DNA of 64,000 nucleotides from Pseudomonas sp. Tri1. GTDB taxonomy: Bacteria > Pseudomonadota > Gammaproteobacteria > Pseudomonadales > Pseudomonadaceae. Position numbers and translations under genes: made by a program. Under the pieces are notes generated by a model. It saw nothing but the letters and a program-made list of their open reading frames with translations. It did not search any database and was not told where the DNA came from. Location: contig NZ_CP072913.1 of NCBI RefSeq assembly GCF_017968885.1, positions 5,000,501-5,064,500 of the forward strand. Reading direction: 5' to 3'. Positions 8,730 to 17,902 of the stretch are shown in pieces. Position 1 is the stretch's first letter; every line of letters begins with the position of its first letter.

Positions 8730-9671
8730 GTGAGCGCTGACTACCCACGCGACCTGATCGGTTACGGCAGTAACCCTCCCCACCCCCAGTGGCCGGGCAA
8801 TGCCCGCATCGCCCTGTCCTTCGTGCTCAATTACGAGGAAGGTGGCGAGCGCAATATCCTGCATGGCGACAAGGAGTCCGAAGCGTTCCTGTCGGAGATG
8901 GTCGCAGCGCAACCGCTGCAGGGCGAGCGCAACATGAGCATGGAATCGCTGTACGAGTATGGCAGCCGCGCCGGGGTCTGGCGGGTCCTCAAGCTGTTCA
9001 AGGAATTCGACATTCCCCTGACCATTTTCGCCGTGGCCATGGCCGCCCAGCGCCACCCGGACGTGATCCGCGCCATGGTCGCCGCCGGTCACGAAATCTG
9101 CAGCCACGGCTATCGCTGGATCGACTACCAATACATGGATGAAGCCCAGGAACGCGAGCACATGCTCGAGGCGATCCGCATCCTCACCGAGATCACCGGC
9201 GAACGTCCGCTGGGTTGGTACACCGGCCGCACCGGCCCCAACACCCGTCGGCTGGTGATGGAAGAAGGTGGCTTCCTCTACGACAGCGACACCTACGACG
9301 ACGACCTGCCCTACTGGGAACCGAACACACCCACCGGCAAGCCGCACCTGGTGATCCCGTACACCCTGGACACCAACGACATGCGTTTCACCCAGGTGCA
9401 GGGCTTCAACAAGGGCGACGATTTCTTCCAATACCTCAAGGACGCCTTCGACGTGCTGTATGCCGAAGGCAGCGACGCACCGAAGATGCTTTCCATCGGC
9501 CTGCACTGCCGCCTGATCGGCCGGCCTGCGCGCCTCGCCGCCCTCAAGCGCTTCCTCGAATACGCCAAGAGCCACGAACAGGTCTGGTTCAGCCGCCGTG
9601 TCGACATCGCCCGCCACTGGCAGCAGACTCACCCTTGCCCGGGAGCGTCGAAACCAGGAGCTTCGAAATGA
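8730..9671 (+). CDS. puuE: Allantoinase PuuE (polysaccharide-deacetylase family)
   Basis: A 313-residue cytoplasmic enzyme that opens the hydantoin ring of allantoin to allantoate. It belongs to the NodB/polysaccharide-deacetylase fold rather than to the amidohydrolase allantoinases, as in other pseudomonads. The sequence SADYPRDLIGYG followed by PPHPQWPG is the typical PuuE start; SHGYRWIDY carries the metal-site histidine region. I take GTG 8730 because AGAAGGAAG lies 8 bases before it and homology begins there; ATG 8703 is an alternative that adds nine residues. Its stop overlaps the uraD start (ATGA), so the two are translationally coupled. Confidence 0.93.
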   Translation: MSADYPRDLIGYGSNPPHPQWPGNARIALSFVLNYEEGGERNILHGDKESEAFLSEMVAAQPLQGERNMSMESLYEYGSRAGVWRVLKLFKEFDIPLTIFAVAMAAQRHPDVIRAMVAAGHEICSHGYRWIDYQYMDEAQEREHMLEAIRILTEITGERPLGWYTGRTGPNTRRLVMEEGGFLYDSDTYDDDLPYWEPNTPTGKPHLVIPYTLDTNDMRFTQVQGFNKGDDFFQYLKDAFDVLYAEGSDAPKMLSIGLHCRLIGRPARLAALKRFLEYAKSHEQVWFSRRVDIARHWQQTHPCPGASKPGASK

Positions 9672-10183
9672 CCGCCTTCCAGACCCTCAAGCCTTCCACC
9701 TTGAGCCGCGAAGCGTTCGTCAAAGCCTTCGCCGACATCTACGAACATTCGCCATGGGTGGCCGAAAAGGCTTTCGACCTGGGCCAGGACTCGTCCATCG
9801 ACCAGATCGAAACCCTGCACCAGCGCATGAGCGACATCCTGTTGAGTGCCGATCACGCCAGCCAACTGGCCCTGATCAACGCTCACCCGGACCTGGCCGG
9901 CAAAGCCGCCGTCCAGGGCCAACTGACCGAAGCCAGCACCAACGAACAGGCCGGCGCCGGTATCCACCAATGCTCGAGCGACGAGTTTGCGCGCTTTACC
10001 GAGCTGAACGAGGCCTATAAGGCCAAGTTCAAGTTTCCCTTCATCATGGCGGTAAAAGGCAGCAACCGGCATCAGATCCTCGCGGCGTTCGAAACGCGCA
10101 TCCATCACTCGGTAGACACCGAATTCAAATGCGCGCTGGCAGAGATCAACAAGATCGCGTTGTTCCGACTACTGACCCTTTAG
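9668..10183 (+). CDS. uraD: OHCU decarboxylase UraD
   Basis: A 171-residue enzyme that decarboxylates 2-oxo-4-hydroxy-4-carboxy-5-ureidoimidazoline to S-allantoin, completing the uricase pathway started by PuuD and UraH. The family motifs are visible: SPWVAEKAF near the N-terminus, the catalytic-region INAHPDLAGK with its histidine around residue 77, and FKFPFIMAVKG near residue 115. Length is standard. The ATG overlaps the puuE stop by 4 bases and an in-frame GGAG lies in the end of puuE. Confidence 0.95.
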   Translation: MTAFQTLKPSTLSREAFVKAFADIYEHSPWVAEKAFDLGQDSSIDQIETLHQRMSDILLSADHASQLALINAHPDLAGKAAVQGQLTEASTNEQAGAGIHQCSSDEFARFTELNEAYKAKFKFPFIMAVKGSNRHQILAAFETRIHHSVDTEFKCALAEINKIALFRLLTL

Positions 10184-10251
10184 CGAGCAGCCCTGAGCCC
10201 CAGGATCCTGCAAGCATCCCCAGCCAACTTATTTAAAGGCAGACAAGAAGA

Positions 10252-11247
10252 ATGAAAGCTTACGCCGTACCTTTCGAGAAGTTCGTCAACCTGGCCGACG
10301 CCCGCCTGGGCACCAAGATCATCTCGGTCACCGATGACTGGTTCGCCGACGCTAACCGTTTGTTCCAACCGACCCCGGCCGTATGGAAAGAGGGCGTGTT
10401 CGATGACAACGGCAAGTGGATGGACGGCTGGGAGTCGCGCCGCAAGCGCTTCGAAGGCTACGACAGCGCGGTGATCCGCCTCGGCGTGGCGGGGTCGATC
10501 AAAGGCGTGGACATCGACACCTCATTCTTCACCGGTAACTACCCACCGTCGGCCTCCCTGGAAGCCTGCTTCCTGACTGACGGCGAGCCGGACGAAAACA
10601 CCCAGTGGACTGAAGTGCTGTCGGCGGTAGAGCTGCAAGGCAACAGCCACCACTACCATGAGATCAGCAACGACCAGGCGTTCAGCCACCTGCGTTTCAA
10701 CATCTACCCCGATGGCGGCGTGGCCCGGCTGCGGGTCTATGGTATTCCGTACCGCGACTGGTCGGCCGTGGGCGACAACGAACAGATCGACCTGGCAGCG
10801 GCCCTTAACGGTGGTCGCGCCCTGGCCTGCTCCGACGAGCACTTCGGCCGCATGAGCAACATCCTCAACCCAGGCCGTGGCGTCAACATGGGCGACGGCT
10901 GGGAAACCGCCCGTCGTCGCACCCCAGGCAATGACTGGGTAATCGTCGCCCTCGGCCATGCCGGCGAGGTCGAGAAAGTCATCGTCGACACCCTGCACTT
11001 CAAGGGCAACTACCCGGACAGTTGCTCGATCCAGGGCGCGTTCGTCAAGGGTGGCACCGACAGCCAGATCGAAACCCAGTCGCTGTTCTGGCGCGAACTG
11101 CTGCCGAGCCAGAAACTGGAAATGCACGCCGAACACACCTTCGCCGAGCAGATCAAAGCCCTGGGGCCGATCACCCACATCCGCTTGAATGTGTTTCCGG
11201 ATGGCGGGGTGAGTCGCCTGCGGGTGCTCGGCAAGGTCTCGAAATAA
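10252..11247 (+). CDS. alc: Allantoicase
   Basis: A 331-residue enzyme that hydrolyses allantoate to ureidoglycolate and urea. It contains the two similar halves typical of the family: the motif DGWESRRKR near residue 60 recurs as DGWETARRR near residue 220, and each half ends with an [16 protein letters not shown] or [16 protein letters not shown] segment. ATG 10252 is preceded by an AAGAAG purine run. It lies 68 bases after uraD on the same strand, consistent with one operon. Urea released here would need a urease encoded elsewhere. Confidence 0.95.
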   Translation: MKAYAVPFEKFVNLADARLGTKIISVTDDWFADANRLFQPTPAVWKEGVFDDNGKWMDGWESRRKRFEGYDSAVIRLGVAGSIKGVDIDTSFFTGNYPPSASLEACFLTDGEPDENTQWTEVLSAVELQGNSHHYHEISNDQAFSHLRFNIYPDGGVARLRVYGIPYRDWSAVGDNEQIDLAAALNGGRALACSDEHFGRMSNILNPGRGVNMGDGWETARRRTPGNDWVIVALGHAGEVEKVIVDTLHFKGNYPDSCSIQGAFVKGGTDSQIETQSLFWRELLPSQKLEMHAEHTFAEQIKALGPITHIRLNVFPDGGVSRLRVLGKVSK

Positions 11248-11258
11248 GGATGAACCCA

Positions 11259-11323
11259 ATCGCGAGCAAGCTCGCTCCCACATTTGAAATGCATTCCCCT
11301 GTGGGAGCGAGCTTGCTCGCGAT
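11259..11323. repeat. REP doublet (REPIN)
   Basis: Two inverted copies of the tgtgggagcgagcttgctcgcgat unit lie head-to-head between alc and the ureidoglycolate lyase gene, able to fold as one long hairpin. The same family occurs at eight or more other intergenic places in this window. Confidence 0.9.
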
Positions 11324-11367
11324 GGCGGCACGACAAACAACACAGAACTCAAGGTAAGAAGACCAGC

Positions 11368-11871
11368 ATGCGCACACTCAAGATCGAACCGTTGACCAAA
11401 GAAGCCTTCGCCCCGTTCGGTGACGTGATCGAAACCGACGGCAGCGATCACTTCATGATCAACAACGGTTCGACCATGCGTTTCCATCGCCTGGCGACGG
11501 TGGAAACCGCCACGCCGGACGACAAGGCGATCATCAGCATCTTCCGCGCCGACGCGTTGGACATGCCGCTGACCGTACGCATGCTGGAGCGCCATCCGCT
11601 GGGCAGCCAGGCCTTCATTCCGCTGCTCGGCAACCCCTTTCTGATCGTGGTCGCGCCACTTGGCGATGCACCTGTATCAGGCTTGGTCCGCGCCTTCGTC
11701 ACCAACGGCAGGCAGGGCATTAATTACCATCGCGGCGTCTGGCACCACCCGGTGCTGACGATCGAAAAGCGGGATGACTTCCTGGTGGTTGATCGCAGTG
11801 GCACAGGCAATAACTGCGATGAGCATTTCTTCAAAGAGGATGAGCTTTTGATCCTCGCCCCCCACCAATAA
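11368..11871 (+). CDS. allA: Ureidoglycolate lyase
   Basis: A 167-residue cupin-fold enzyme that splits ureidoglycolate into glyoxylate and urea, the last step of this purine route. It begins RTLKIEPLTKEAFAPFGDVI, the classic AllA start, and carries AFIPLLGNPFLIVVAP and NYHRGVWHHPVL, where the histidines fit the family metal/active site. ATG 11368 is chosen over the upstream in-frame start at 11284, which lies in the REP repeat. It follows alc across the repeat and precedes puuD on the same strand. Confidence 0.94.
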   Translation: MRTLKIEPLTKEAFAPFGDVIETDGSDHFMINNGSTMRFHRLATVETATPDDKAIISIFRADALDMPLTVRMLERHPLGSQAFIPLLGNPFLIVVAPLGDAPVSGLVRAFVTNGRQGINYHRGVWHHPVLTIEKRDDFLVVDRSGTGNNCDEHFFKEDELLILAPHQ

Positions 11872-11922
11872 GAGAAGGTCCGATCACGCGAAGACAAGCG
11901 TGACGGGCGAGAGGTAAAGACT

Positions 11923-13224
11923 GTGGAAGCACATATGCTGGAATGGCTAAACCTGAGCGTGCGCTGGGTTCACATGATCACTGGCGTGGCCTGGATCGGC
12001 GCGTCGTTCTACTTCGTCTGGCTGGAAAACAACCTCAATCGCGTCAACCCCAGGGACGGCCTGGCCGGTGACCTGTGGGCCATCCACGGTGGCGGCATCT
12101 ATCACCTGGAAAAATACAAACTCGCGCCACCGTCCATGCCGGACAACCTGCACTGGTTCAAGTGGGAAGCCTACTTCACCTGGATGTCGGGGATCGCGCT
12201 GCTGTGCGTGGTGTTCTATTGGAACCCGAGTGTCTACCTGCTGGCCCCCGGCAGCAGCCTGAGCGGCCCCGAAGGCGTCGCCCTGGGCCTCGGTTCGTTG
12301 TTCGTCGGCTGGTTCGTCTACTCCTTTCTCTGCGACTCGGCGCTGGGCAAGCGCCCTGCCCTGCTTGGCCTGATCCTGTTCGTGCTGTTGATCGCCGCGG
12401 CTTATGGGTTCAGTAAAGTGTTCAGCGGTCGCGGCGCCTACCTGCACGTGGGTGCGGTCATCGGCACGATCATGGTCGGCAACGTGTTCCGCATCATCAT
12501 GCCGGCCCAGCGTGCGCTGGTGGCCGCCATCGCCGAGCACCGCACACCCGACCCGGCGTTGCCGGCCAAGGGGCTATTGCGTTCGCGCCACAACAACTAC
12601 TTCACCCTGCCAGTGCTGTTCATCATGATCAGCAACCACTTCCCGAGCACCTACGGCAGCCAATACAACTGGCTGATCCTGGCCGGGATCGCCGTGGCGG
12701 CGGTGTTGGTCCGTCACTACTTCAACACCCGCCATGACAGCAACCGGTTTGCCTGGACGCTGCCGGTCGGTGCCCTGGCGATGATCTGCCTGGCTTATGT
12801 CACGGGGCCCAAGCCCATGCCCACCGCACCGGAGGTGGCCAAGGCCCCCGGCGTGATCGAGTACCAACCGTTGCCGGAAACGGCAGTGGGAGGTGGCGTG
12901 AAGCCGGCGACGACTCCAGTCGCACCGGCATCGGCGCCCACCCAGGCCACCAACGCCCAGGGCCCGTCGTTCGAGAAGGTCCACAGCGTGATCCAGGAGC
13001 GTTGCTCGGTCTGCCACTCGGCCAAGCCCACCAGCCCGTTGTTCAGCGCCGCGCCGGGCGGGGTGATGTTCGATACGCCGCAACAGATCCAGCAACAGGC
13101 CGCGCGCATCCAGGCCCAGGCTGTCACCAGCCAGATCATGCCCCTGGGCAACATCACCCAGATGACGCAGCAGGAACGTGACCTGATCGGTGCGTGGATC
13201 AACCAGGGCGCGCGGACCAACTGA
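11923..13224 (+). CDS. puuD: Membrane-bound urate hydroxylase PuuD with C-terminal cytochrome c domain
   Basis: A 433-residue inner-membrane protein that oxidises urate to 5-hydroxyisourate and passes electrons to the respiratory chain rather than making H2O2. The N-terminal 300 residues hold about eight membrane helices with the RWVHMITGVAWIGASFYFVW and LENNLNRV segments of the family. A Pro/Ala/Thr linker follows, then a cytochrome c domain with the haem motif CSVCH near residues 362-366. GTG 11923 follows a GAGAGG site; ATG 11935 is an alternative four codons in. It supplies the substrate for UraH, so the whole pathway from urate to glyoxylate is present here. Confidence 0.93.
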   Translation: MEAHMLEWLNLSVRWVHMITGVAWIGASFYFVWLENNLNRVNPRDGLAGDLWAIHGGGIYHLEKYKLAPPSMPDNLHWFKWEAYFTWMSGIALLCVVFYWNPSVYLLAPGSSLSGPEGVALGLGSLFVGWFVYSFLCDSALGKRPALLGLILFVLLIAAAYGFSKVFSGRGAYLHVGAVIGTIMVGNVFRIIMPAQRALVAAIAEHRTPDPALPAKGLLRSRHNNYFTLPVLFIMISNHFPSTYGSQYNWLILAGIAVAAVLVRHYFNTRHDSNRFAWTLPVGALAMICLAYVTGPKPMPTAPEVAKAPGVIEYQPLPETAVGGGVKPATTPVAPASAPTQATNAQGPSFEKVHSVIQERCSVCHSAKPTSPLFSAAPGGVMFDTPQQIQQQAARIQAQAVTSQIMPLGNITQMTQQERDLIGAWINQGARTN

Positions 13225-13338
13225 GTCACGCCGTCCAACGCCGTCACCCGAAATACCGTTGACAGGCACCGGCTCACCACCGGTCGCCCGTCAGCGACTG
13301 CCTGCGCCTCAACAATAAAAACAAGAGGAAAGCACCAG

Positions 13339-13449
13339 ATGATCCAGCCCCTCCATCACGCCCCAAATTCGCCGCACATGCGCCGTTGCAGGGCACTTGA
13401 GCCCGTCAAGACAAGCCCGTATCCTGCGCGGCCGTTCGACGCTGGCTGA
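13339..13449 (+). CDS. Possible 36-codon small ORF in the puuD-ompK gap
   Basis: The gap 13225-13713 has no clear gene. A short ORF begins at ATG 13339, well placed after AAGAGGAAAG, and encodes 36 residues starting MIQPLHHAPN. It shows no domain and has a Pro/His/Arg-rich make-up; it could be a leader peptide, the stub of a lost gene, or chance. The remainder of the gap shows nothing I can support beyond the ribosome site of the next gene. Confidence 0.25.
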   Translation: MIQPLHHAPNSPHMRRCRALEPVKTSPYPARPFDAG

Positions 13450-13713
13450 CAACAAACAACCATCCGATCCTGACCGCCCCGCCAACTTATCCGGGTGCCG
13501 GCGGACAAAAACGCGCCCCTGAAAACCCCTTTACGACTGTTCGAAGAGCAGCTGGACGAGCCCTTTTCTGGCCTTGGCTCAGCTCTTGCTATCAGCACTG
13601 GCCACAAGCGAAAAGCTGACCGAACGGATGTTTTTATCCGTAGAAAAAAGCGCCACACCAGAGCGCTGATCAGAAAAAGAAAGCGGTACCACTTACCTTT
13701 GGGAGCAAACCGA

Positions 13714-14499
13714 ATGAAACGTACGTGCACCAGCCTGATACTCGCCGGATCCTTGCTAGCTGGGGGCCAGGCGATGGCCGATGACCTGTTCCAATGGCAG
13801 AACAACAGCCTCACCTACCTGTACGGCAAGGATTTCCAGGTCAACCCGCGCATCCAGCAGACCGTGACCTTCGAACACGCCGACGCCTGGAAGTACGGCG
13901 ACAACTTCTTCTTCCTCGACCGGATCTTCTACAACGGCAAGGACGACAGCCAGTCCGGCCCGAATACCTACTACGGTGAGTTCAGCCCGCGCCTGTCGTT
14001 TGGCAAGATCTTCGACCAGAAACTGGAACTGGGCCCGATCAAGGATGTGCTGCTGGCCATGACGTACGAGTTCGGTGAAGGCGACAACGAGTCCTACCTG
14101 ATCGGCCCGGGCTTCGACCTGGCGATTCCCGGCTTCGATTACTTCCAACTGAACTTCTACAACCGCCAGACCGAAGGCCCACGCGCCGGCGACAACGTCT
14201 GGCAGATCACCCCGGTCTGGGCCTACACCATCCCGGTGGGGTCATCCGACATTCTGATCGACGGCTTCATCGACTGGGTCGTGGACAACGACACCAATTC
14301 CAAGGGCACCTACCACGCCAACCTGCACATCAACCCGCAGATCAAATATGACCTGGGCAAAGCGCTGAAGCTGGGCGCCAAGCAGTTGTATGTAGGTGTC
14401 GAGTATGACTACTGGAAGAACAAGTACGGGATCGAAGACAGCGACGGCTTCAAGACCAATCAGAGCAACACCAGTTTCTTGCTCAAGTATCACTTCTGA
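13714..14499 (+). CDS. OmpK/Tsx-like outer-membrane nucleoside channel
   Basis: A 261-residue protein with a signal peptide (MKRTCTSLILAGSLLAGG..., cleavage after AMA at about residue 22) and alternating beta-strand pattern ending in aromatic F (KYHF), as for outer-membrane barrels. FQWQNNSLTYLYG and the EYDYWKNKYG segment near the C-terminus are typical of the OmpK/Channel_Tsx family, which admits nucleosides. Placed after the purine pathway, it could provide outer-membrane entry for purines or nucleosides. ATG 13714 follows GGGAG; longer upstream in-frame starts lack a signal-peptide context. Confidence 0.88.
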   Translation: MKRTCTSLILAGSLLAGGQAMADDLFQWQNNSLTYLYGKDFQVNPRIQQTVTFEHADAWKYGDNFFFLDRIFYNGKDDSQSGPNTYYGEFSPRLSFGKIFDQKLELGPIKDVLLAMTYEFGEGDNESYLIGPGFDLAIPGFDYFQLNFYNRQTEGPRAGDNVWQITPVWAYTIPVGSSDILIDGFIDWVVDNDTNSKGTYHANLHINPQIKYDLGKALKLGAKQLYVGVEYDYWKNKYGIEDSDGFKTNQSNTSFLLKYHF

Positions 14500-14532
14500 T
14501 CACCCACTTGATCCTGGGTACACAGGGATCCT

Positions 14533-14691
14533 TGTGGGAGCGAGCCTGCTCGCCATTGCGGTGGGTCGGTTTGCATTGATTTTGAATGTACCGCCGTCAT
14601 CGCGAGCAGGCACGCTCCCACAGGGGACCTGCGGTGGGCGCTGAAACTGAGCCCAATACATAAACAATGTGGGAGCGAACTTGCTCGCGAT
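14533..14691. repeat. REP doublet plus single REP
   Basis: A head-to-head doublet at 14533-14622 is followed by a single unit at 14668-14691, filling the convergent gap between ompK and the patatin gene. Confidence 0.88.
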
Positions 14692-14721
14692 GGCGGCGGG
14701 CCTGCTTGCTTGCATCGCGCC

Positions 14722-15876
14722 TCAGGACAACCCCAAAAACCGGCTCAACGCCTCGCGCTGCGCTAGCGCATCCTGTCGCCCCAACTCGATCAGCTCGCTG
14801 CAGTACCCCGCCTCGAACAGCAAGTAACTCAGCACGCCGGCGCCGCTGGTCTTGGTCGCGCCCGGCCCGCGCAGGAATACCCGTAGCGGGCGGGGCAGCT
14901 CCTGGCGATGGCGAGCGGCGATTTCATCGATGGGCTGGCTTGGCGAAATCACCAGCACCTCCACCGGCGCCGCGCCCAAGGTATGGGCCGGCACATCACC
15001 GGGCAGCAGGTGACTGAAGCCGTTCAGGCGCTGAAGCAACTCGATGTCGCTCTCCAGGCTGTCAATGAACGTGCTGTTGAGCATATGGCCGCCGATCTGC
15101 GCCAGGGTCGGTTGCAGGCCCGTGTAGCTGCGATCCAAAGGATCTTGCCCGCCAGCGGCACGCGGGTTGCCACTGACGCCAATGACCAGCACGCGATTGG
15201 CCCCCAAGTGCAAGGCCGGGCTGATGGGCGCCGATTGCCGCACGGCACCGTCGCCGAAGTATTGCGGGCCGATCTTGACCGGCGCGAACAACAAGGGAAT
15301 CGCCGAGCTGGCCAGCAGGTGCTCCACCGACAACAGCGTCGGCACCCCGATACGACGGTGGCGCAGCCACGCATCGATGGTGCCGCGGCCCTGATAAAAG
15401 GTCACGGCCTGGCCGGACTCATAACCGAACGCGGTCACCGCCACCGCCCGCAGTTGCTGCTCAACGATGGCTTGCTCGATACCCGAGGCGTGGAACTGGG
15501 CCTGGAGCAGTTCGCGCAACGGCGAACTGTCAATCAGCGCCACCGGCAACTTGGCCCCCAGGCCCAGCAGGCTGTGGCTGATGAAGCGCGTTGCCTGCCC
15601 CACCACGCCCCGCCAATCGCTGCGCATCACCTGATGGCTGCGCACCGCTTGCCAGAATGCCGTTAACCGTTCGACGGCGGTCTTGAAGTCCATCGCCCCG
15701 CTCGCCAGGCTGACCGCATTGATCGCCCCGGCCGAGGTGCCGACGATCACCGGAAACGGATTGCGCGCACCATCGGGCAACAATTCGGCAATTGCCGCCA
15801 ATACCCCCACTTGATACGCCGCCCGAGCCCCGCCGCCGGAAAGAATCAAACCTGTAACCGGTTCAGCTGGGGTCAT
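14722..15876 (-). CDS. Patatin-like phospholipase
   Basis: A 384-residue patatin-family lipid acyl hydrolase. The catalytic parts are all visible near the N-terminus and middle: oxyanion loop SGGGARAAYQVG (residues about 13-24), nucleophile GTSAG (about 47-51) and the dyad aspartate in DGAVRQSAP (about 209). There is no clear signal peptide, so it is probably cytoplasmic or membrane-associated. The last 100 residues resemble the C-terminal extension of RssA-like relatives. It lies 36 bases upstream of the lipid A acyltransferase in transcription terms reversed (both on the minus strand, acyltransferase first), suggesting co-transcription and a role in envelope lipid turnover. Confidence 0.88.
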   Translation of the reverse strand: MTPAEPVTGLILSGGGARAAYQVGVLAAIAELLPDGARNPFPVIVGTSAGAINAVSLASGAMDFKTAVERLTAFWQAVRSHQVMRSDWRGVVGQATRFISHSLLGLGAKLPVALIDSSPLRELLQAQFHASGIEQAIVEQQLRAVAVTAFGYESGQAVTFYQGRGTIDAWLRHRRIGVPTLLSVEHLLASSAIPLLFAPVKIGPQYFGDGAVRQSAPISPALHLGANRVLVIGVSGNPRAAGGQDPLDRSYTGLQPTLAQIGGHMLNSTFIDSLESDIELLQRLNGFSHLLPGDVPAHTLGAAPVEVLVISPSQPIDEIAARHRQELPRPLRVFLRGPGATKTSGAGVLSYLLFEAGYCSELIELGRQDALAQREALSRFLGLS

Positions 15877-15912
15877 CGCAAGGCTCCGTGCTCAAGGTGA
15901 TATCAAAGAAAC

Positions 15913-16845
15913 TCAGCCGCGTTTTTCGTACAGCTTCGGCTCACCCGGCGGACGACTCTTGAAGCGCCGGTGGGCCCAGAGGTATTGCTCGGGGCAATCA
16001 CTCACCGACCGCTCCACCCATTGATTGATGCGGACGCAATCGGCTTCCTCGGTCTCGCCCGGGAAATTGTCCAGCGGTGCCTGGATCACCAGGCGATAGC
16101 CACTGCCATCGGCCAGGCGCTCCTGGATGAATGGCACAACCAAGGCCTTGCCCAGGCGGGCGAACTTGCTGGTGGCGGTGACCGTCGCCGCCTGGATGCC
16201 GAACAATGGCACAAAGATGCTTTGCTTGGCGCCGTAATCCTGATCCGGCGCATACCAGATCGCCCGACCAGCGCGCAGCAACTTGAGCATGCCACGCACA
16301 TCATCACGCTCCACCGCCAGGGAGTCGAGGTTGTGCCGCTCGCGGCCCCGGCGCTGGATGTAGTCGAACAGCGGGTTCTTGTGCTCACGGTACATGCCAT
16401 CGATGGTGTGCTGCTGGCCAAGCAAGGCCGCGCCGATTTCCAGCGTGGTGAAGTGCAACGCCATCAGGATCACGCCCTTGCCCTCGCGCTGGGCCTGCTT
16501 GAGATGTTCCAGCCCTTCGACATGGGCCAACTTCGCCAGGCGCGAACGCGACCACCACCAGCTCATGGCCATTTCGAAGAAAGCGATACCGGTGGAGGCA
16601 AAGTTTTCCTTGAGCAAACGCTTGCGCTCGGCAGCGGATTTTTCCGGAAAGCACAGCTCCAGATTGCGCCGGGCGATGCGCCGTCGGTCGCCTGCCAGCC
16701 GGTACATCAGCGCGCCGAGGGCACGACCGACCCGCAGCAGCAAGGGATAAGGCAACTGGACGATCAGCCACAACAGCCCCAGGCCGCACCATAGCAGCCA
16801 GAAACGCGGATGAAAAAAAGCAGCTCGTAAACGCGGGCGATCCAT
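15913..16845 (-). CDS. lpxL: Lipid A late acyltransferase (LpxL/HtrB type)
   Basis: A 310-residue inner-membrane-anchored acyltransferase that adds a secondary acyl chain to Kdo-lipid A. A single membrane segment sits near residues 12-35 (FWLLWCGLGLLWLIVQLPYP), followed by the catalytic HX4E motif HFTTLE and the substrate-pocket region RAIWYAPDQDYG. The start at 16845 is preceded by GGAAGC; an upstream ATG at 16857 adds four residues and has no ribosome site. It is divergent from minC. In P. aeruginosa the gene next to minC is one of two htrB paralogues, so a second copy should exist elsewhere in this genome. Confidence 0.9.
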   Translation of the reverse strand: MDRPRLRAAFFHPRFWLLWCGLGLLWLIVQLPYPLLLRVGRALGALMYRLAGDRRRIARRNLELCFPEKSAAERKRLLKENFASTGIAFFEMAMSWWWSRSRLAKLAHVEGLEHLKQAQREGKGVILMALHFTTLEIGAALLGQQHTIDGMYREHKNPLFDYIQRRGRERHNLDSLAVERDDVRGMLKLLRAGRAIWYAPDQDYGAKQSIFVPLFGIQAATVTATSKFARLGKALVVPFIQERLADGSGYRLVIQAPLDNFPGETEEADCVRINQWVERSVSDCPEQYLWAHRRFKSRPPGEPKLYEKRG

Positions 16846-16963
16846 TACAGCTTCCATAAAGACATGGGCCGCGCATTCTACATTGTTCGACCCGGGTTGC
16901 GGCTCGCGGACGATCTCGTTATAAGTCTCGGCACTTTTAGTGACAAGCCGTTGTACGCCGACC

Positions 16964-17701
16964 ATGAGCCAAACCGAACCGCTAGACCAAGATCCCGTGT
17001 TCCAGCTGAAGGGCAGCATGCTCGCCATTACGGTGCTGGAGCTGGCCCGCAATGACCTGGAAAGCCTTGACCGGCAGTTGGCAGCCAAAGTCGCCCAGGC
17101 GCCGAACTTCTTCAGCAATGCCCCGCTGGTGCTGGCCCTGGACAAGCTGCCGGCCGGCGAAGGCGCGGTGGACCTGCCGGGCCTGATGCGCGTTTGCCGC
17201 CAGCATGGCCTGCGCACCCTGGCGATCCGCGCCAGCCGCATCGAAGACATCGCCGCGGCCATCGCCATCGACATTCCGGTATTGCCGCCGTCCGGCGCCC
17301 GCGAGCGTCTGCTGGAACTGAGCCCGGTCGAGCCGAAGAAAACCCCGGAAAAACCGCCGGAGCCCACCATCAAGCCTACCCGCGTCATCACCTCGCCAGT
17401 GCGTGGCGGGCAGCAGATTTATGCCCAGGGTGGCGATTTGGTCGTGGTGTCCTCGGTCAGCCCGGGCGCGGAACTTCTGGCCGATGGCAACATCCATGTA
17501 TACGGCCCGATGCGCGGCCGTGCGCTGGCTGGCGTCAAGGGTGACACGAAGGCCAGGATTTTCTGTCAGCAATTGAGCGCTGAACTGGTCTCCATCGCCG
17601 GGCAGTACAAGGTCTCCGAGGATTTACGCCGCGACCCGCTGTGGGGGGCCGGCGTCCAGGTCAGCCTGTCGGGCGACGTGTTGAACATCATTCGGCTTTA
17701 A
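16964..17701 (+). CDS. minC: Septum site-determining protein MinC
   Basis: A 245-residue inhibitor of FtsZ polymerisation that blocks division at cell poles. The N-terminal domain (residues about 8-110) begins [16 protein letters not shown]; a Pro/Lys-rich linker around 125-140 ([14 protein letters not shown]) leads to the C-terminal beta-helix with [19 protein letters not shown], the MinD-binding and dimerisation domain. It starts the minCDE operon; the 201-base gap to minD shows no gene. ATG 16964 is taken because homology begins with [13 protein letters not shown]; the upstream start at 16940 is not needed. Confidence 0.96.
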   Translation: MSQTEPLDQDPVFQLKGSMLAITVLELARNDLESLDRQLAAKVAQAPNFFSNAPLVLALDKLPAGEGAVDLPGLMRVCRQHGLRTLAIRASRIEDIAAAIAIDIPVLPPSGARERLLELSPVEPKKTPEKPPEPTIKPTRVITSPVRGGQQIYAQGGDLVVVSSVSPGAELLADGNIHVYGPMRGRALAGVKGDTKARIFCQQLSAELVSIAGQYKVSEDLRRDPLWGAGVQVSLSGDVLNIIRL

Positions 17702-17902
17702 CGGATACTGCCGCATTTTCCAAGCATCTCTAAAACGTAGCGAAAACGGCTTAAACGACGTAGGAAAAAGGATCAGGCAGTGTTTACCGGAGGTAGACCC
17801 CGCCCAGCATCCGATTCCAGCCAAGCCTGTCCAATTGCAGCAGTTTTCCAGAGATGTTTTTCAGGGACTGACAAAGTCCTTTTTCCTTAGGGGTGAAACA
17901 CC

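Noticed and set aside
13495..13713. In-frame extension upstream of the ompK start
   Set aside because: It would put Lys/Arg-rich sequence before a clean signal peptide and lacks a ribosome site; ATG 13714 has one.
16846..17391. N-terminal extension of the lipid A acyltransferase ORF to 17391
   Set aside because: The extension runs antisense through minC; family homology begins at MDRPRLRAAFFHPRF (16845).
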